DNA from: JADKAV01 sp963769435 | GTDB taxonomy: Bacteria > Actinomycetota > Actinomycetes > S36-B12 > UBA10799 | DNA length: 64,000 nt | Direction: 5' to 3' | Assembly: GCA_963769435.1 (NCBI GenBank) | Contig: CAVYLN010000002.1 | Span: 1,116,001 to 1,180,000, forward strand | Part shown: in pieces, positions 56,244 through 64,000 of the stretch | How positions within the stretch are numbered: position 1 is the stretch's first letter | Layout: each line of letters starts with the position of its first letter | Program-made: the position numbers and the translations under genes | The notes under the pieces: model-generated | Databases searched by the model: none | What the model was told of the DNA's origin: nothing | The model's input: only the letters and a program-made list of their open reading frames with translations

Positions 56244-59200
56244 GTGGCCGCGGCCTTCGCACCGGGCGCGGGCCACCGAATCGCTGCGATGATGCAGGAC
56301 ATGGGATTCACGGCCGAGACCTGGCACGATCCCGCCATCGTCGGCGTCAAGCGGCTGCCCGGCCGTTCGGTCGTGCGGGGGCGGACCACGCTGGACGGCG
56401 AAGACGCTGTCCTCGACCTCGGCGGGACATGGGCCTTCGAGCACTACACGGGGATCCGCGACGTCGACCCGATCGCGTTGGGACGACGCGGTGCCGGCAC
56501 GGGTCGACTCGAGGTTCCCGGTGTCTGGCAGTTGCAGGGGTACGGCATGCCCTACTACCTGGCGAACACCTACCCGCCCGGGATCGGCAAGGTAGCCTCC
56601 CGCATCCCCGAGATCGACCCGGACCTCAACGAGATCGGCGTACTCACCCGCGACTTCACGCTTCCCGCCGAGTGGGAGGGTCGACGCACGCTGATCATGT
56701 TCGAGGGCGTCAAGGCGGGCATGGCGCTGTTCGTGAACGGCGTCTTCGCGGGCTACACGCAGGGATCGTTCCTGCCCGCCGAGTTCGACCTCAGCGACCT
56801 CGTCCAGCCGGGGGTGAACACCCTGACCTGCGTCGTCTACCGCTTCACCGACGGCAGCTACCTGGAGAACCAGGACATGTGGGTCTTCAGCGGGATCTTC
56901 CGACCGGTGTGGCTGCACAGCGAACCACTCACGGCCATCCGGGATCTCGCCGTGACGCCCGTACTGGAACCGCCCTACGTCGATGGCGAGCTGGAGGTCC
57001 AGGTCGACGTCACCGGGGATCCGGGCGCGATGCTGGAGCTCCTTCTCAGATCCCCCGGCACGAGTCAGTGGCGACCGGTGGCCACCGTGGCCGCGAGCGG
57101 CCCGGTCGTGGAGCACATCACGGTACCCGCCGCGATGACCTGGAGTGCGGAGACACCGCACCTGTACGAGGTCGCCGCCCGGTTGAGCGTGGCGGGCGAG
57201 GTCGTTCACGTGAAGAGCACGCGCACCGGGATCCGCAGTGTCGAGATCGTGGATGAACAGCTGCGGGTCAACGGCGTGCGCATCATGCTCAAGGGGGTCA
57301 ACCGGCACGACTTCGATCCCGACCACGGCTGGGCGGTCCCCCGACACCGCTACCGCGAGGACCTGCTGAAGGCCAAGCAGCTGAACATCAACGCCATCCG
57401 GACCTCCCACTACCCGAATCCGCAGATCCTGTACGACCTGTGTGACGAACTCGGTCTCTACGTGATGGACGAGTGCGACCTCGAGACCCACGGCGTTCGA
57501 CGCAAGAACGTCCCGGGCGACAACCCGATGTGGACCACCGCTGTCGTGGACCGGATGCAGCGTATGGTGCTGGCCGACCGCAACCACCCGAGCATCATCA
57601 TGTGGTCGCTGGGCAACGAGGCCGGCGAGGGCGGGCCCGATGGAGGGAACTTCGTCACGATGAAGCGGGCGGCCCTCGCGATAGACGACAGCCGCCCGTT
57701 CCACTACGAGGGCGACCACAACCCGGCCATCAGCGACGTGGTCTCCAGGATGTACGCCACCGCCGAGCAGATGGCCACCTTGGGCCGGCACGAGACGCTG
57801 CGGCCCGCCGCGACCACGAAGGTGACCAACCTCCTGTTCACCGACGACAAACTCCTGACCCCGGAGCTGTTGGCCGGCCGGCCCGTGCTCCTGTGCGAAT
57901 ACGCACACGCGATGGAGAACAGCCTGGGCAACTTCGCGGAGTACATCGACGTCTTCTACCGGTATCCGAACATGGCCGGTGGGTTCATCTGGGACTACGT
58001 GGATCAGAGCATCCGACGCCACACGGCCACCGGCGACCAATGGCTCTACGGCGGTGACTTCGACGATTCGCCGAGCCACCGCTACTTCTGCGCGAACGGC
58101 ATCCTGACCGCGGACCGTCGCGAGCACCCGAGCGCCCGCGAGGTGTTCTGGGGCTACCGGAACCTCGTGGTCGAGGCGGTCGACCCCCACTCGGGTAGGT
58201 ACCGCCTGACGAACCGGCACAGTTTCACCGACGCCGAGCAGTTCTGCCCGCACGTCGAGGTCCTCGTGGACGGCGAGGTCGTCGGGCGCACGGATCTGGA
58301 ACCGGTCCGGCTCGGTCCGTGGGAGAGCATGCCGTGGCACGTACCGGTGGCCGCAGCACCCGATCGGGGCGACGTGGTGGTCAGGTTCACGTTCACCACG
58401 CGCGCCGACCGACCGGGCGTCCCGGCCGGGACGGTGGTGGCGTTCGACGAGTTCGAGGTCGGCGCACCGTCTCCGCGACCGGTCGTGCACGGGACGGTTC
58501 CGGTCGTGTCGGGGGACGTGGTGACCGCGGGCCCGTCACGCTTGGAGTTCGACCCGCAGGACGGGTCGCTGCGCTCCTGGCAGCGTGACGGCGAGGAGGT
58601 CCTCGCTGGACCACTGCACATCAACTACTGGCGCGCCCTCACCGACAACGACCGTGGTTTCGGCAACTTCGACCGACGGCTGCAGCGATTGCTGGTGGAC
58701 ACGTCCTGGCGCGATGCCCGCTTGTCCGTGCGCCAGCGGCGGGTCGGGCGGGCCGGCGACACCGTGCGGGTGATCTTCGGCCTGCGGGGCAGGCTCTTCT
58801 CGCGCGCCCTGCTGGTGTACGAGGTGTTGCCGGACGGCTCCTTCATCGCACATCACGAGTTGGTGCCGCACAAGGCGATGCTGCGCCTCGGATTCACCAT
58901 GCTGCTGCCGGAGGTGCAACGGGTCCGCTGGTTCGGCAAGGGACCGCACGAGAACTACATCGACCGCAACCACGGCGCGTGGACAGCCATCCACGAACTT
59001 CCGCTGTCCGGCATGACGCACGACTACATGCGCCCGCAGGAGAATGGGAACCGGACCCGCGTGCGGTGGCTCGAGGCGATCGGTGGTTCGGGCACTCTGC
59101 GGGCCGACGACGTGAACGGCGGGCTGCTCAATTTCACGGCGTGGCCCTACACGCAGGAGGCACTTGACGCCGCGGAGCACATCCATGAACTCGCGCACAC

Positions 59201-59345
59201 ACAACAGGTGACGCTCAACATCGACCGGCAACAGCGTGGTGTGGGTGGGGACATCCCGGGGGTGGCCGCGCTGCTGCCGGCGTACCGGATGCCCGCGGGC
59301 CGGCGCTACGAGGTGACCGTGCGGATGCGGGCGCTGCGCGACTGA
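56244..59345 (+). CDS. lacZ: Beta-galactosidase, glycoside hydrolase family 2
   Basis: 1033 residues, full-length LacZ-type: sugar-binding GH2 jelly roll (residues 60-240), immunoglobulin-like domain, TIM barrel with KGVNRHDFDPDHGWAVP, the acid/base MWSLGNEAGEGGPDGGN, nucleophile LLCEYAHAMENSLGNFAEY, and the C-terminal beta-sandwich (GKGPHENYIDRNHGAW). It hydrolyses beta-galactosides. The annotated GTG 56244 has no ribosome-binding site; ATG 56289-56301 near MGFTAETW is an equally good start. It lies 2 nt after the SDR. Confidence 0.9.
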   Translation: MAAAFAPGAGHRIAAMMQDMGFTAETWHDPAIVGVKRLPGRSVVRGRTTLDGEDAVLDLGGTWAFEHYTGIRDVDPIALGRRGAGTGRLEVPGVWQLQGYGMPYYLANTYPPGIGKVASRIPEIDPDLNEIGVLTRDFTLPAEWEGRRTLIMFEGVKAGMALFVNGVFAGYTQGSFLPAEFDLSDLVQPGVNTLTCVVYRFTDGSYLENQDMWVFSGIFRPVWLHSEPLTAIRDLAVTPVLEPPYVDGELEVQVDVTGDPGAMLELLLRSPGTSQWRPVATVAASGPVVEHITVPAAMTWSAETPHLYEVAARLSVAGEVVHVKSTRTGIRSVEIVDEQLRVNGVRIMLKGVNRHDFDPDHGWAVPRHRYREDLLKAKQLNINAIRTSHYPNPQILYDLCDELGLYVMDECDLETHGVRRKNVPGDNPMWTTAVVDRMQRMVLADRNHPSIIMWSLGNEAGEGGPDGGNFVTMKRAALAIDDSRPFHYEGDHNPAISDVVSRMYATAEQMATLGRHETLRPAATTKVTNLLFTDDKLLTPELLAGRPVLLCEYAHAMENSLGNFAEYIDVFYRYPNMAGGFIWDYVDQSIRRHTATGDQWLYGGDFDDSPSHRYFCANGILTADRREHPSAREVFWGYRNLVVEAVDPHSGRYRLTNRHSFTDAEQFCPHVEVLVDGEVVGRTDLEPVRLGPWESMPWHVPVAAAPDRGDVVVRFTFTTRADRPGVPAGTVVAFDEFEVGAPSPRPVVHGTVPVVSGDVVTAGPSRLEFDPQDGSLRSWQRDGEEVLAGPLHINYWRALTDNDRGFGNFDRRLQRLLVDTSWRDARLSVRQRRVGRAGDTVRVIFGLRGRLFSRALLVYEVLPDGSFIAHHELVPHKAMLRLGFTMLLPEVQRVRWFGKGPHENYIDRNHGAWTAIHELPLSGMTHDYMRPQENGNRTRVRWLEAIGGSGTLRADDVNGGLLNFTAWPYTQEALDAAEHIHELAHTQQVTLNIDRQQRGVGGDIPGVAALLPAYRMPAGRRYEVTVRMRALRD

Positions 59346-59403
59346 CTCCCTGTCTCACAGCCGCCGAGGAGACACCGGCGATCATGGGCGGACGGCGAGG
59401 ATC

Positions 59404-59953
59404 TCACTGAGCCTCGATGTCCCGACCGAACTCGTCGACCTCGTAGGTCCACACCTGCGCGGGCCAGGTCCCGGGACGCAGCCCCGCTTTGCGCCATAGC
59501 CCGGCGACGAAGGACTCGCTGGTGGGCAGTTGTTCCCAGACCGCGGGCAGGAAGGTCCCCCGGCGACCCTGCGCCGCCACCACCGCACCCGCCCTCGGCA
59601 GTCGGGTCACGACGTCCTCGTACGACGTGGCCGGGAAGGCAGACAGCGGCCCGAGCACGGAGATCTCGAGGTGGACCCCCCGCACGTCCTGCAGCGGCTC
59701 GAACCGGGGATCGTCGAACGCCGCGGCGACGGCGTGCTCCACGATGTCGCGGCCGAGGCCCTGATACGGCTCAAGCGCGCCGATACATCCCAGGAGTTGA
59801 CCATCGCGGCGTAGCGTCACGAAGACACACCCGTCCTCGCGCAGGTACTCGGGCAGGTCTTCGGGCACATCGGCACGCCCGGTTGTCAGCGCCTGTGAGA
59901 TGCGCCCCGACTGCGAGGTCCAGCATCTGCTCGTGCTGGTGCCGGCTGAACAT
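59404..59953 (-). CDS. amrA: AMMECR1-domain protein AmrA (one frame break)
   Basis: About 182 residues. N-terminal helix FSRHQHEQMLDLAVGAHL, then after the break EYLREDGCVFVTLRRDGQLLGCIGALEPYQGLGRDIVEHAVAAAFDDPRF, the conserved LxGCIG, and HLEISVLGPLSAF and LPAVWEQLPTSESFVAGLWRKAGL. The break is near 59899 (one base too many). This is the AMMECR1 family; its biochemical role is unresolved. ATG 59953 shares one base with the Memo stop. Confidence 0.85.
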
Positions 59954-60719
59954 CAGGGCCCCACCGTGAAGGCGCCGTACCCGACGACTCGGCTGTGCGG
60001 GCCGGCCGTGTCACCGGAGTTGCGCAGATCCAGCAGGCGGACAGGTAGGCCCACACGCTGCGCCGCGACGAGCAATCCTCGCAGAGGGTAGGCACCGCAC
60101 GCATCGTCGTCGCTGATGTCCTGCCAGTCGCCGGCGACGATCCGCTCCGCCGTCAGTCCATCGCGCCGCTGCGCCTGCGGGTAGGGCAGGTAGTGGGACA
60201 GATCCGTCGAGAGCACCACCACCGACGACGGGTCGCGCAGGAACGGTTCGAGAACATCCGCGACGTCGAACGGGTCGGCCCGCCCGACCAGCAGCGGCAC
60301 GAGCCTCCATCCAGGTCGCAGTTGTTCCTGCAGGAAGGGCAACTGGACCTCCAGGCTGTGCTCGGGAGCGTGCGGGTAGTCGTCCACCGTGACACCGAGG
60401 TCCGCGATCACTTCCCGGTCGATCTCCACATCACCGAGCGGAGTGCGCCACGTCGCGCTGGCCGGAGCCGCGATCCCAGCCACCGGGACGAAGTGCGCGG
60501 GACCTGCCAGCACAACCCGGTCCGTCTGGCGCAGCGTGCGGTAGGCGTGGCCGCCACCGGGCCGGAGTACATGTGACCGGCGTGCGGGACGATGACCCCG
60601 GCCGGCTGCACTCCCACCTGGCGGCGGCCCGATGCCAGGTACTGGTTCACCTCCCGTGCCAGTTCCACCGGATCCGCGGTGTAGAACTGCCCGGCCACCG
60701 CCGGTTCACGCACTGTCAT
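59953..60719 (-). CDS. amrB: Memo-family protein AmrB (one frame break)
   Basis: About 255 residues. REPAVAGQFYTADPVELAREVNQYLASG, GVIVPHAGHMYSGPVAA (metal site histidine), and after the break LAGPAHFVPVAGIAAP, HAPEHSLEVQLPFLQEQL and VVVLSTDLSHYLPYPQAQRRD cover the Memo fold, which resembles class III dioxygenases. The break is near 60548 (a C missing). ATG 60719 overlaps the ligase stop by 4 nt. Confidence 0.85.
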
Positions 60720-62049
60720 CTCTGGACTCCCATCGTGAGGAGCAATCGTTCGACCTTGCCGGACGCGTTGTGGGGCAGGCAGTCGTGGTGCTCGATCTCC
60801 TTGGGCCGTTTGTAGGCGGCAAGATGTTCGCTGGCCCAATCCCGCAGCGTCGCAGCGTCTGCGGAACCGCTGTACGCCGCGCACACCCGCTGCCCCCACA
60901 CCTCGTCGTCACGTCCGAAGACCGCCACCTCGCGCACACCCGGGCACTCCCCGAGAACGGCCTCCACCTCGGCGGGATACACGTTCACGCCGCCGGTGAT
61001 GATCAGGTCCTCGCGCCGGCCCTCCAGGTACAGCAGACCGCCGTCGAGCCGGCCGAGGTCGCCCACCGTGAACGCATCGTCGTCCCAGGCGGCAGCGGTC
61101 TTGGCCGGATCCTGCCAGTACGTGAAGCGCGCGAACTCCGGGGTGTGGCACCAGATCACCCCGTCGCGGATCTCCAGGGTGCGGCCCGCGCGGGCGCGGC
61201 CGATCGTGCCCGGGTGTTCCTCCCACTCGCGGCCGGGACAGACGGTGAACTGGCCCTCGGTCGATCCGTAGAACTCCCATACGGCGTCGGTGCCGGCCCA
61301 CTCGTGCAGCCGTCGCTTGAGCGGCGGTGGGCAGGCGGCACCCGCGTGGGTGATCAGCCGGTACGGACTCGGCGGCAGATCCAGTTCGAACAGTCGCTGC
61401 AGATGACTGGGCACCATGAAGGCGTGTGTGGGCCGATGCTCCACGAGCGCCTGCGGCGATCCTGGCCGCGTCGAACTCGCCCGGAAGTATCGCGCTGCCG
61501 CCGACCTGCAGCACGAGCATCGCGTACCGCAGCGGCGCCGCGTGGCACAGGGGCCCGTGCACCAGCGTCCTGTCTGCGCGTGTGAAGTCCCACTGGTCGA
61601 GCTCATCGAGCCAGAGGGCCTGCGCCAGACGCTCGCCGATGCCTTGGGTGTAGACGCCCTTGGGCTGACCGGTGGTCCCGGATGTGTAGTGCATCGGCCT
61701 GCCGACCGGCCACTCGGACAGCTCCGGGGTCGCTGCCGGTGTGTTCGGTGAGGGCCACCAGGTCGCCCGCCTCCGAGACCACCGTGGTCGCACCGCTGTC
61801 GTTGACGATGTGGGCACTCTCCGCAGCGGTCAACATCGGGTTGATGGGGACCGGGACCAGCCCCGTGCGCAGTGCGGCCGCGACGATGGCGATCACGCTG
61901 GCCTGCAGCGTGGCGGCCTGATCCGCCGGGAAACGGTGCTCGGGCGTGATGATCGCGACCCGATCACCCGGGGACAGTCCCCGCGCACGCAGGCCCCCGG
62001 CAGCGGCTGCGGTCATCCGCTGGTACTCGTCGGGGCCGAGTACGAACAT
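60716..62049 (-). CDS. AMP-forming acyl-CoA ligase-like protein (two frame breaks)
   Basis: About 443 residues, a compact ANL enzyme. RARGLSPGDRVAIITPEH, then after a break near 61720 PMHYTSGTTGQPKGVYTQG (P-loop), VPSHLQRLFELDLPPSPYRL after a break near 61450, EFYGSTEGQF, GDLGRLDGGLLYLEGRREDLIITGGVNVYPAEVEAVL and the A10 lysine region HNASGKVERLL. It activates a carboxylate by adenylation. It is unusual inside an AmmeMemoRadiSam operon. It starts at ATG 62049, 9 nt after amrS. Confidence 0.75.
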
Positions 62050-62058
62050 GACCCCAGG

Positions 62059-63162
62059 CTAGCCGTGAAGAGTGACCGGCATCCTGCGTCGGCCCCAAGT
62101 GCCGGGGCTCTGTGCGAAGACGCCGGGCAGGACCGTGCCGCAGTGTGCGCAGGCACCACGCTCGTCGAGGTCGTAGGTCAGCAACTCGTACCAGTCCCGT
62201 CCGATCACCGGGCGCCGGCAGCCCGGGCAGAAGGTGGTGTCGCCGTCGGGATCGTGCACGTTGCCCGTGTAGGCGAAACGCACGCCGTGGTCCAGGGCGA
62301 TCCGGCGCGCGCGGGTCAGCGATGCCGGCGGTGTGGCCGGGACGTCCAGCATCTTCCAGTCCGGATGGAACGCGCTGAAGTGCATCGGGACGTCCTGGCC
62401 GAGGTGATCCACCACCCAGGTCACCATCTGGGAGAGTTCGGCATCGGAGTCGTTGTGATCGGGTACCACCAACGTCGTCAGCTCGACCCACACGGGGCAC
62501 TCGGTGACCGCCCACTCGATGGTCTCCAGCACCTTGTCGAGATCACCCCCGCACACCTTGCGGTAGTAGTCCTGAGTGAAACCCTTCAGATCGATGTTGA
62601 CGGCATCCATCGCGCCGAACAGTTCGGCGCGCGGACCCGGCTCGATGTATCCGGCTGTCACCCCGACCGTGCGGATCCCCGCCTCCCGGCAGGCCAGTGC
62701 GGTGTCCACCGCGTACTCGAGGAACACGACCGGGTCGTTGTAGGTGAATGCGACACTGGTGCATCCCAGCCGCACCGCCGCGTCGGCGATCGCCTCCGGC
62801 GACGCGGAGTCGGCAAGCGTGTCGATGTCCCGGGATTTCGAGATGTCCCAGTTCTGACAGAACTTGCACGTCAGGTTGCAGCCCGCGGTACCGAACGACA
62901 GCACCGGCGTCCCCGGCAAGAAGTGGTTGAGAGGCTTCTTCTCGATCGGATCGATGCAGTACCCACTGGACCGGCCGTAGGTCGTGGAGACGATCGCGTC
63001 GTTCTCACGTGCCCGGACGAAGCAGAGCCCGCGCTGTCCCTCGTGGAGCCGGCACGCTCGCGGGCAGATGTCGCACTGGACCCGGCCGTCGTCGAGCAGG
63101 TGCCAGTACTTCGTTTCGGCGACCTCGCCGAACGACGCGCTGGTGCGGACCTTCGCCCCCAT
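62059..63162 (-). CDS. amrS: AmmeMemoRadiSam-system radical SAM protein AmrS
   Basis: 367 residues. An N-terminal cysteine cluster (VQCDICPRACRLHEGQRGLCFVR), the radical SAM CxxxCxxC in GTAGCNLTCKFCQNWDISKSRD, the YNDPVVFLEY and NIDLKGFTQDYYRKVCGGDL segments, and a C-terminal zinc ribbon (CPGCRRPVIG, CAHCGTVLPG). This is the AmrS family that co-occurs with Memo and AMMECR1; the reaction is unknown. It starts at ATG 63162 and heads the operon. Confidence 0.9.
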   Translation of the reverse strand: MGAKVRTSASFGEVAETKYWHLLDDGRVQCDICPRACRLHEGQRGLCFVRARENDAIVSTTYGRSSGYCIDPIEKKPLNHFLPGTPVLSFGTAGCNLTCKFCQNWDISKSRDIDTLADSASPEAIADAAVRLGCTSVAFTYNDPVVFLEYAVDTALACREAGIRTVGVTAGYIEPGPRAELFGAMDAVNIDLKGFTQDYYRKVCGGDLDKVLETIEWAVTECPVWVELTTLVVPDHNDSDAELSQMVTWVVDHLGQDVPMHFSAFHPDWKMLDVPATPPASLTRARRIALDHGVRFAYTGNVHDPDGDTTFCPGCRRPVIGRDWYELLTYDLDERGACAHCGTVLPGVFAQSPGTWGRRRMPVTLHG

Positions 63163-63237
63163 ACAACGAGCGCACCACCATTGGTCTCCGCTGTCAAGGG
63201 GCGAAGTGCGCCCCGCCCGTCGCCGACGCCCGCGGCC

Positions 63238-63604
63238 TCACCCGGGCAACTCCAAGTGGTACGCGAAGTGGCTGTCGAGGGCCAGCAGGAACGCGCCTTG
63301 CACCACGACGGCCTCACCGTCGCCTCGAAGGCCGCGCCGCACGGCCATGACACCGAGCGCGATGTAGCCCACATCGGCCACGGTGTTGATCAGCAGCACG
63401 CGGCGCAGACGAGCGGGCTCGGGTGCCGGGCGGGTGAACCCGAAACCGGCGATCGCAGCGTCCACGACACCCCAGGCGAGTGTCTGTCGCCCGAAGTTGC
63501 GGGCGAACCCGGTACGTCCCCGGGCCATCAGTGCGGCGCCGCCCACGTATGGAGACCGCCGACCACACCCCGAGCGTGCCCAGCAGGTGCTTGTGCGTAG
63601 TCAT
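63238..63604 (-). CDS. Small membrane protein, four helices (one frame break)
   Basis: About 121 residues: HKHLLGTLGVWSAVSIVGGAALMARGRTGFARNFGRQTLAWGVVDAAIAGFGF, LLINTVADVGYIALGVMAVRRGLRGDGEAVVVQGAFLLALDSHFAYHLELPG. About three or four hydrophobic segments. The break is near 63553 (one base too many). Start ATG 63604 overlaps the DUF5522 stop by 4 nt, so they are co-translated. No family function known. Confidence 0.6.
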
Positions 63605-63825
63605 GACGTCCGCCCCACGTAGGGGCAGTGGCGGCACCCGTTGTGACAACACGTGCCGCGGTCGAGGTGGAAAGCCGCGGTCAGGACGAACAACCCCGTC
63701 TGCGGATCCACGTACCCCGCCCTTCCGGCATCGACGGCGGCCCGATGGGCGGCGAGGATCTCGTCACGCCGTGGATGATCGAGCGGCAGCCTGCTCGGGT
63801 GCGGGACTTCTGCAGCGCGGGACAC
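63601..63825 (-). CDS. DUF5522 family small cysteine-rich protein
   Basis: 74 residues. The DUF5522 motif is clear: GLFVLTAAFHLDRGTCCHNGCRHCPYVG, with four cysteines and two histidines likely to bind a metal. The gene is usually small and unlinked; its function is unknown. GTG start at 63825. Confidence 0.8.
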   Translation of the reverse strand: MSRAAEVPHPSRLPLDHPRRDEILAAHRAAVDAGRAGYVDPQTGLFVLTAAFHLDRGTCCHNGCRHCPYVGRTS

Positions 63826-63832
63826 CTTCCCA

Positions 63833-64000
63833 TTATTCCGGCGGTCCGACGATGTCCGCCAGCGTGACGATCATCGGGCGCAACTTCTCGAACGAGGAGG
63901 CGACGCTGGTCCGCAGGCGGCGGGTCTCCATCCACGCCTGTGGCTCCCAGGTCCGCGACGCGTGCAGAGTGCGATGGCGCAGCAGGTCGATGTCGGCGTG
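63833..64000 (-). CDS. C-terminus of an unidentified protein (partial)
   Basis: The last 55 residues of a minus-strand gene are visible (ending KLRPMIVTLADIVGPPE, TAA at 63833-63835). The piece is helical and basic (LRHRTLHASRTWEPQAWMETRRLRTSV). I recognise no family. It ends 8 nt before the DUF5522 start and may head that operon. Confidence 0.5.
   Translation of the reverse strand, partial: HADIDLLRHRTLHASRTWEPQAWMETRRLRTSVASSFEKLRPMIVTLADIVGPPE

Overview
This 64 kb window is high-GC actinobacterial DNA. It carries a mycoredoxin-type glutaredoxin, a DUF3180-folK-folB-folP-folE block followed by ftsH, hpt and tilS, and a DUF2342 metalloprotease. Coding is dense, with many 4-bp ATGA/GTGA gene overlaps. 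It is ordinary chromosome: I saw no tRNA, rRNA, phage, insertion sequence or CRISPR array. The order suggests a free-living heterotrophic Actinomycete; I cannot name the genus.

Layout. 0-3.4 kb: sulfur/redox/heme block (thioredoxin-like fragment, DUF4395, DsrE, a 32-residue membrane microprotein, nitrobindin-like barrel, Fur, YgfZ, mycoredoxin). 3.4-8.5 kb: minus-strand operon of enoyl-CoA hydratase, acyl-CoA ligase, thioesterase, YtcJ-like amidohydrolase and GNAT. 8.7-11.5 kb: DUF6421 protein carrying an extra N-terminal domain, plus an SDR. 11.7-21.1 kb: peptide-use block (oligopeptidase B, Opp-type ABC transporter, DmpA-type aminopeptidase). 21-28.4 kb: HDAC-like deacetylase, two DNA-glycosylase-family proteins, AI-2E-type exporter, methyltransferase, phosphoglucomutase, an SDR and a small membrane protein. 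28.5-36.7 kb: one long minus-strand operon for pantothenate/CoA and NAD (two PH-domain proteins, MidA-like, DUF2520, panC, nadB, nadC, coaX, then an ArgA-like GNAT). 36.7-41.2 kb: solitary NuoD-like protein and a glycine-betaine/choline-type ABC transporter. 41.4-49.5 kb: folate operon, ftsH, hpt, tilS, metalloprotease. 49.6-59.3 kb: LysE exporter, methyltransferase, rhomboid, MFS, amine-oxidase-like flavoprotein, secreted protein, SDR, LacZ. 59.4-64 kb: AmmeMemoRadiSam operon with an AMP-forming ligase inserted, then a small membrane protein, DUF5522 and a gene running off the end.

The most unusual content is intergenic. Three spacers hold the same modular palindrome built from exactly abutting 19-bp units (two direct then two inverted; four direct then two inverted in one copy). 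Each palindrome is followed by a short tandem array that runs towards the stop codon of a minus-strand gene, and the array sequence differs at each locus. Two further inverted-repeat families fill other spacers. A second pattern is recurrent leaderless starts: an nAnnnT hexamer 6-8 nt before the start codon at many genes.

About 30 genes-worth of single-base frame breaks are present, mostly +1 in G/C runs and densest in the opp operon. In every case restoring one base gives a full-length family protein, so I treat them as probable sequence errors and annotate each gene as one CDS across the breaks.
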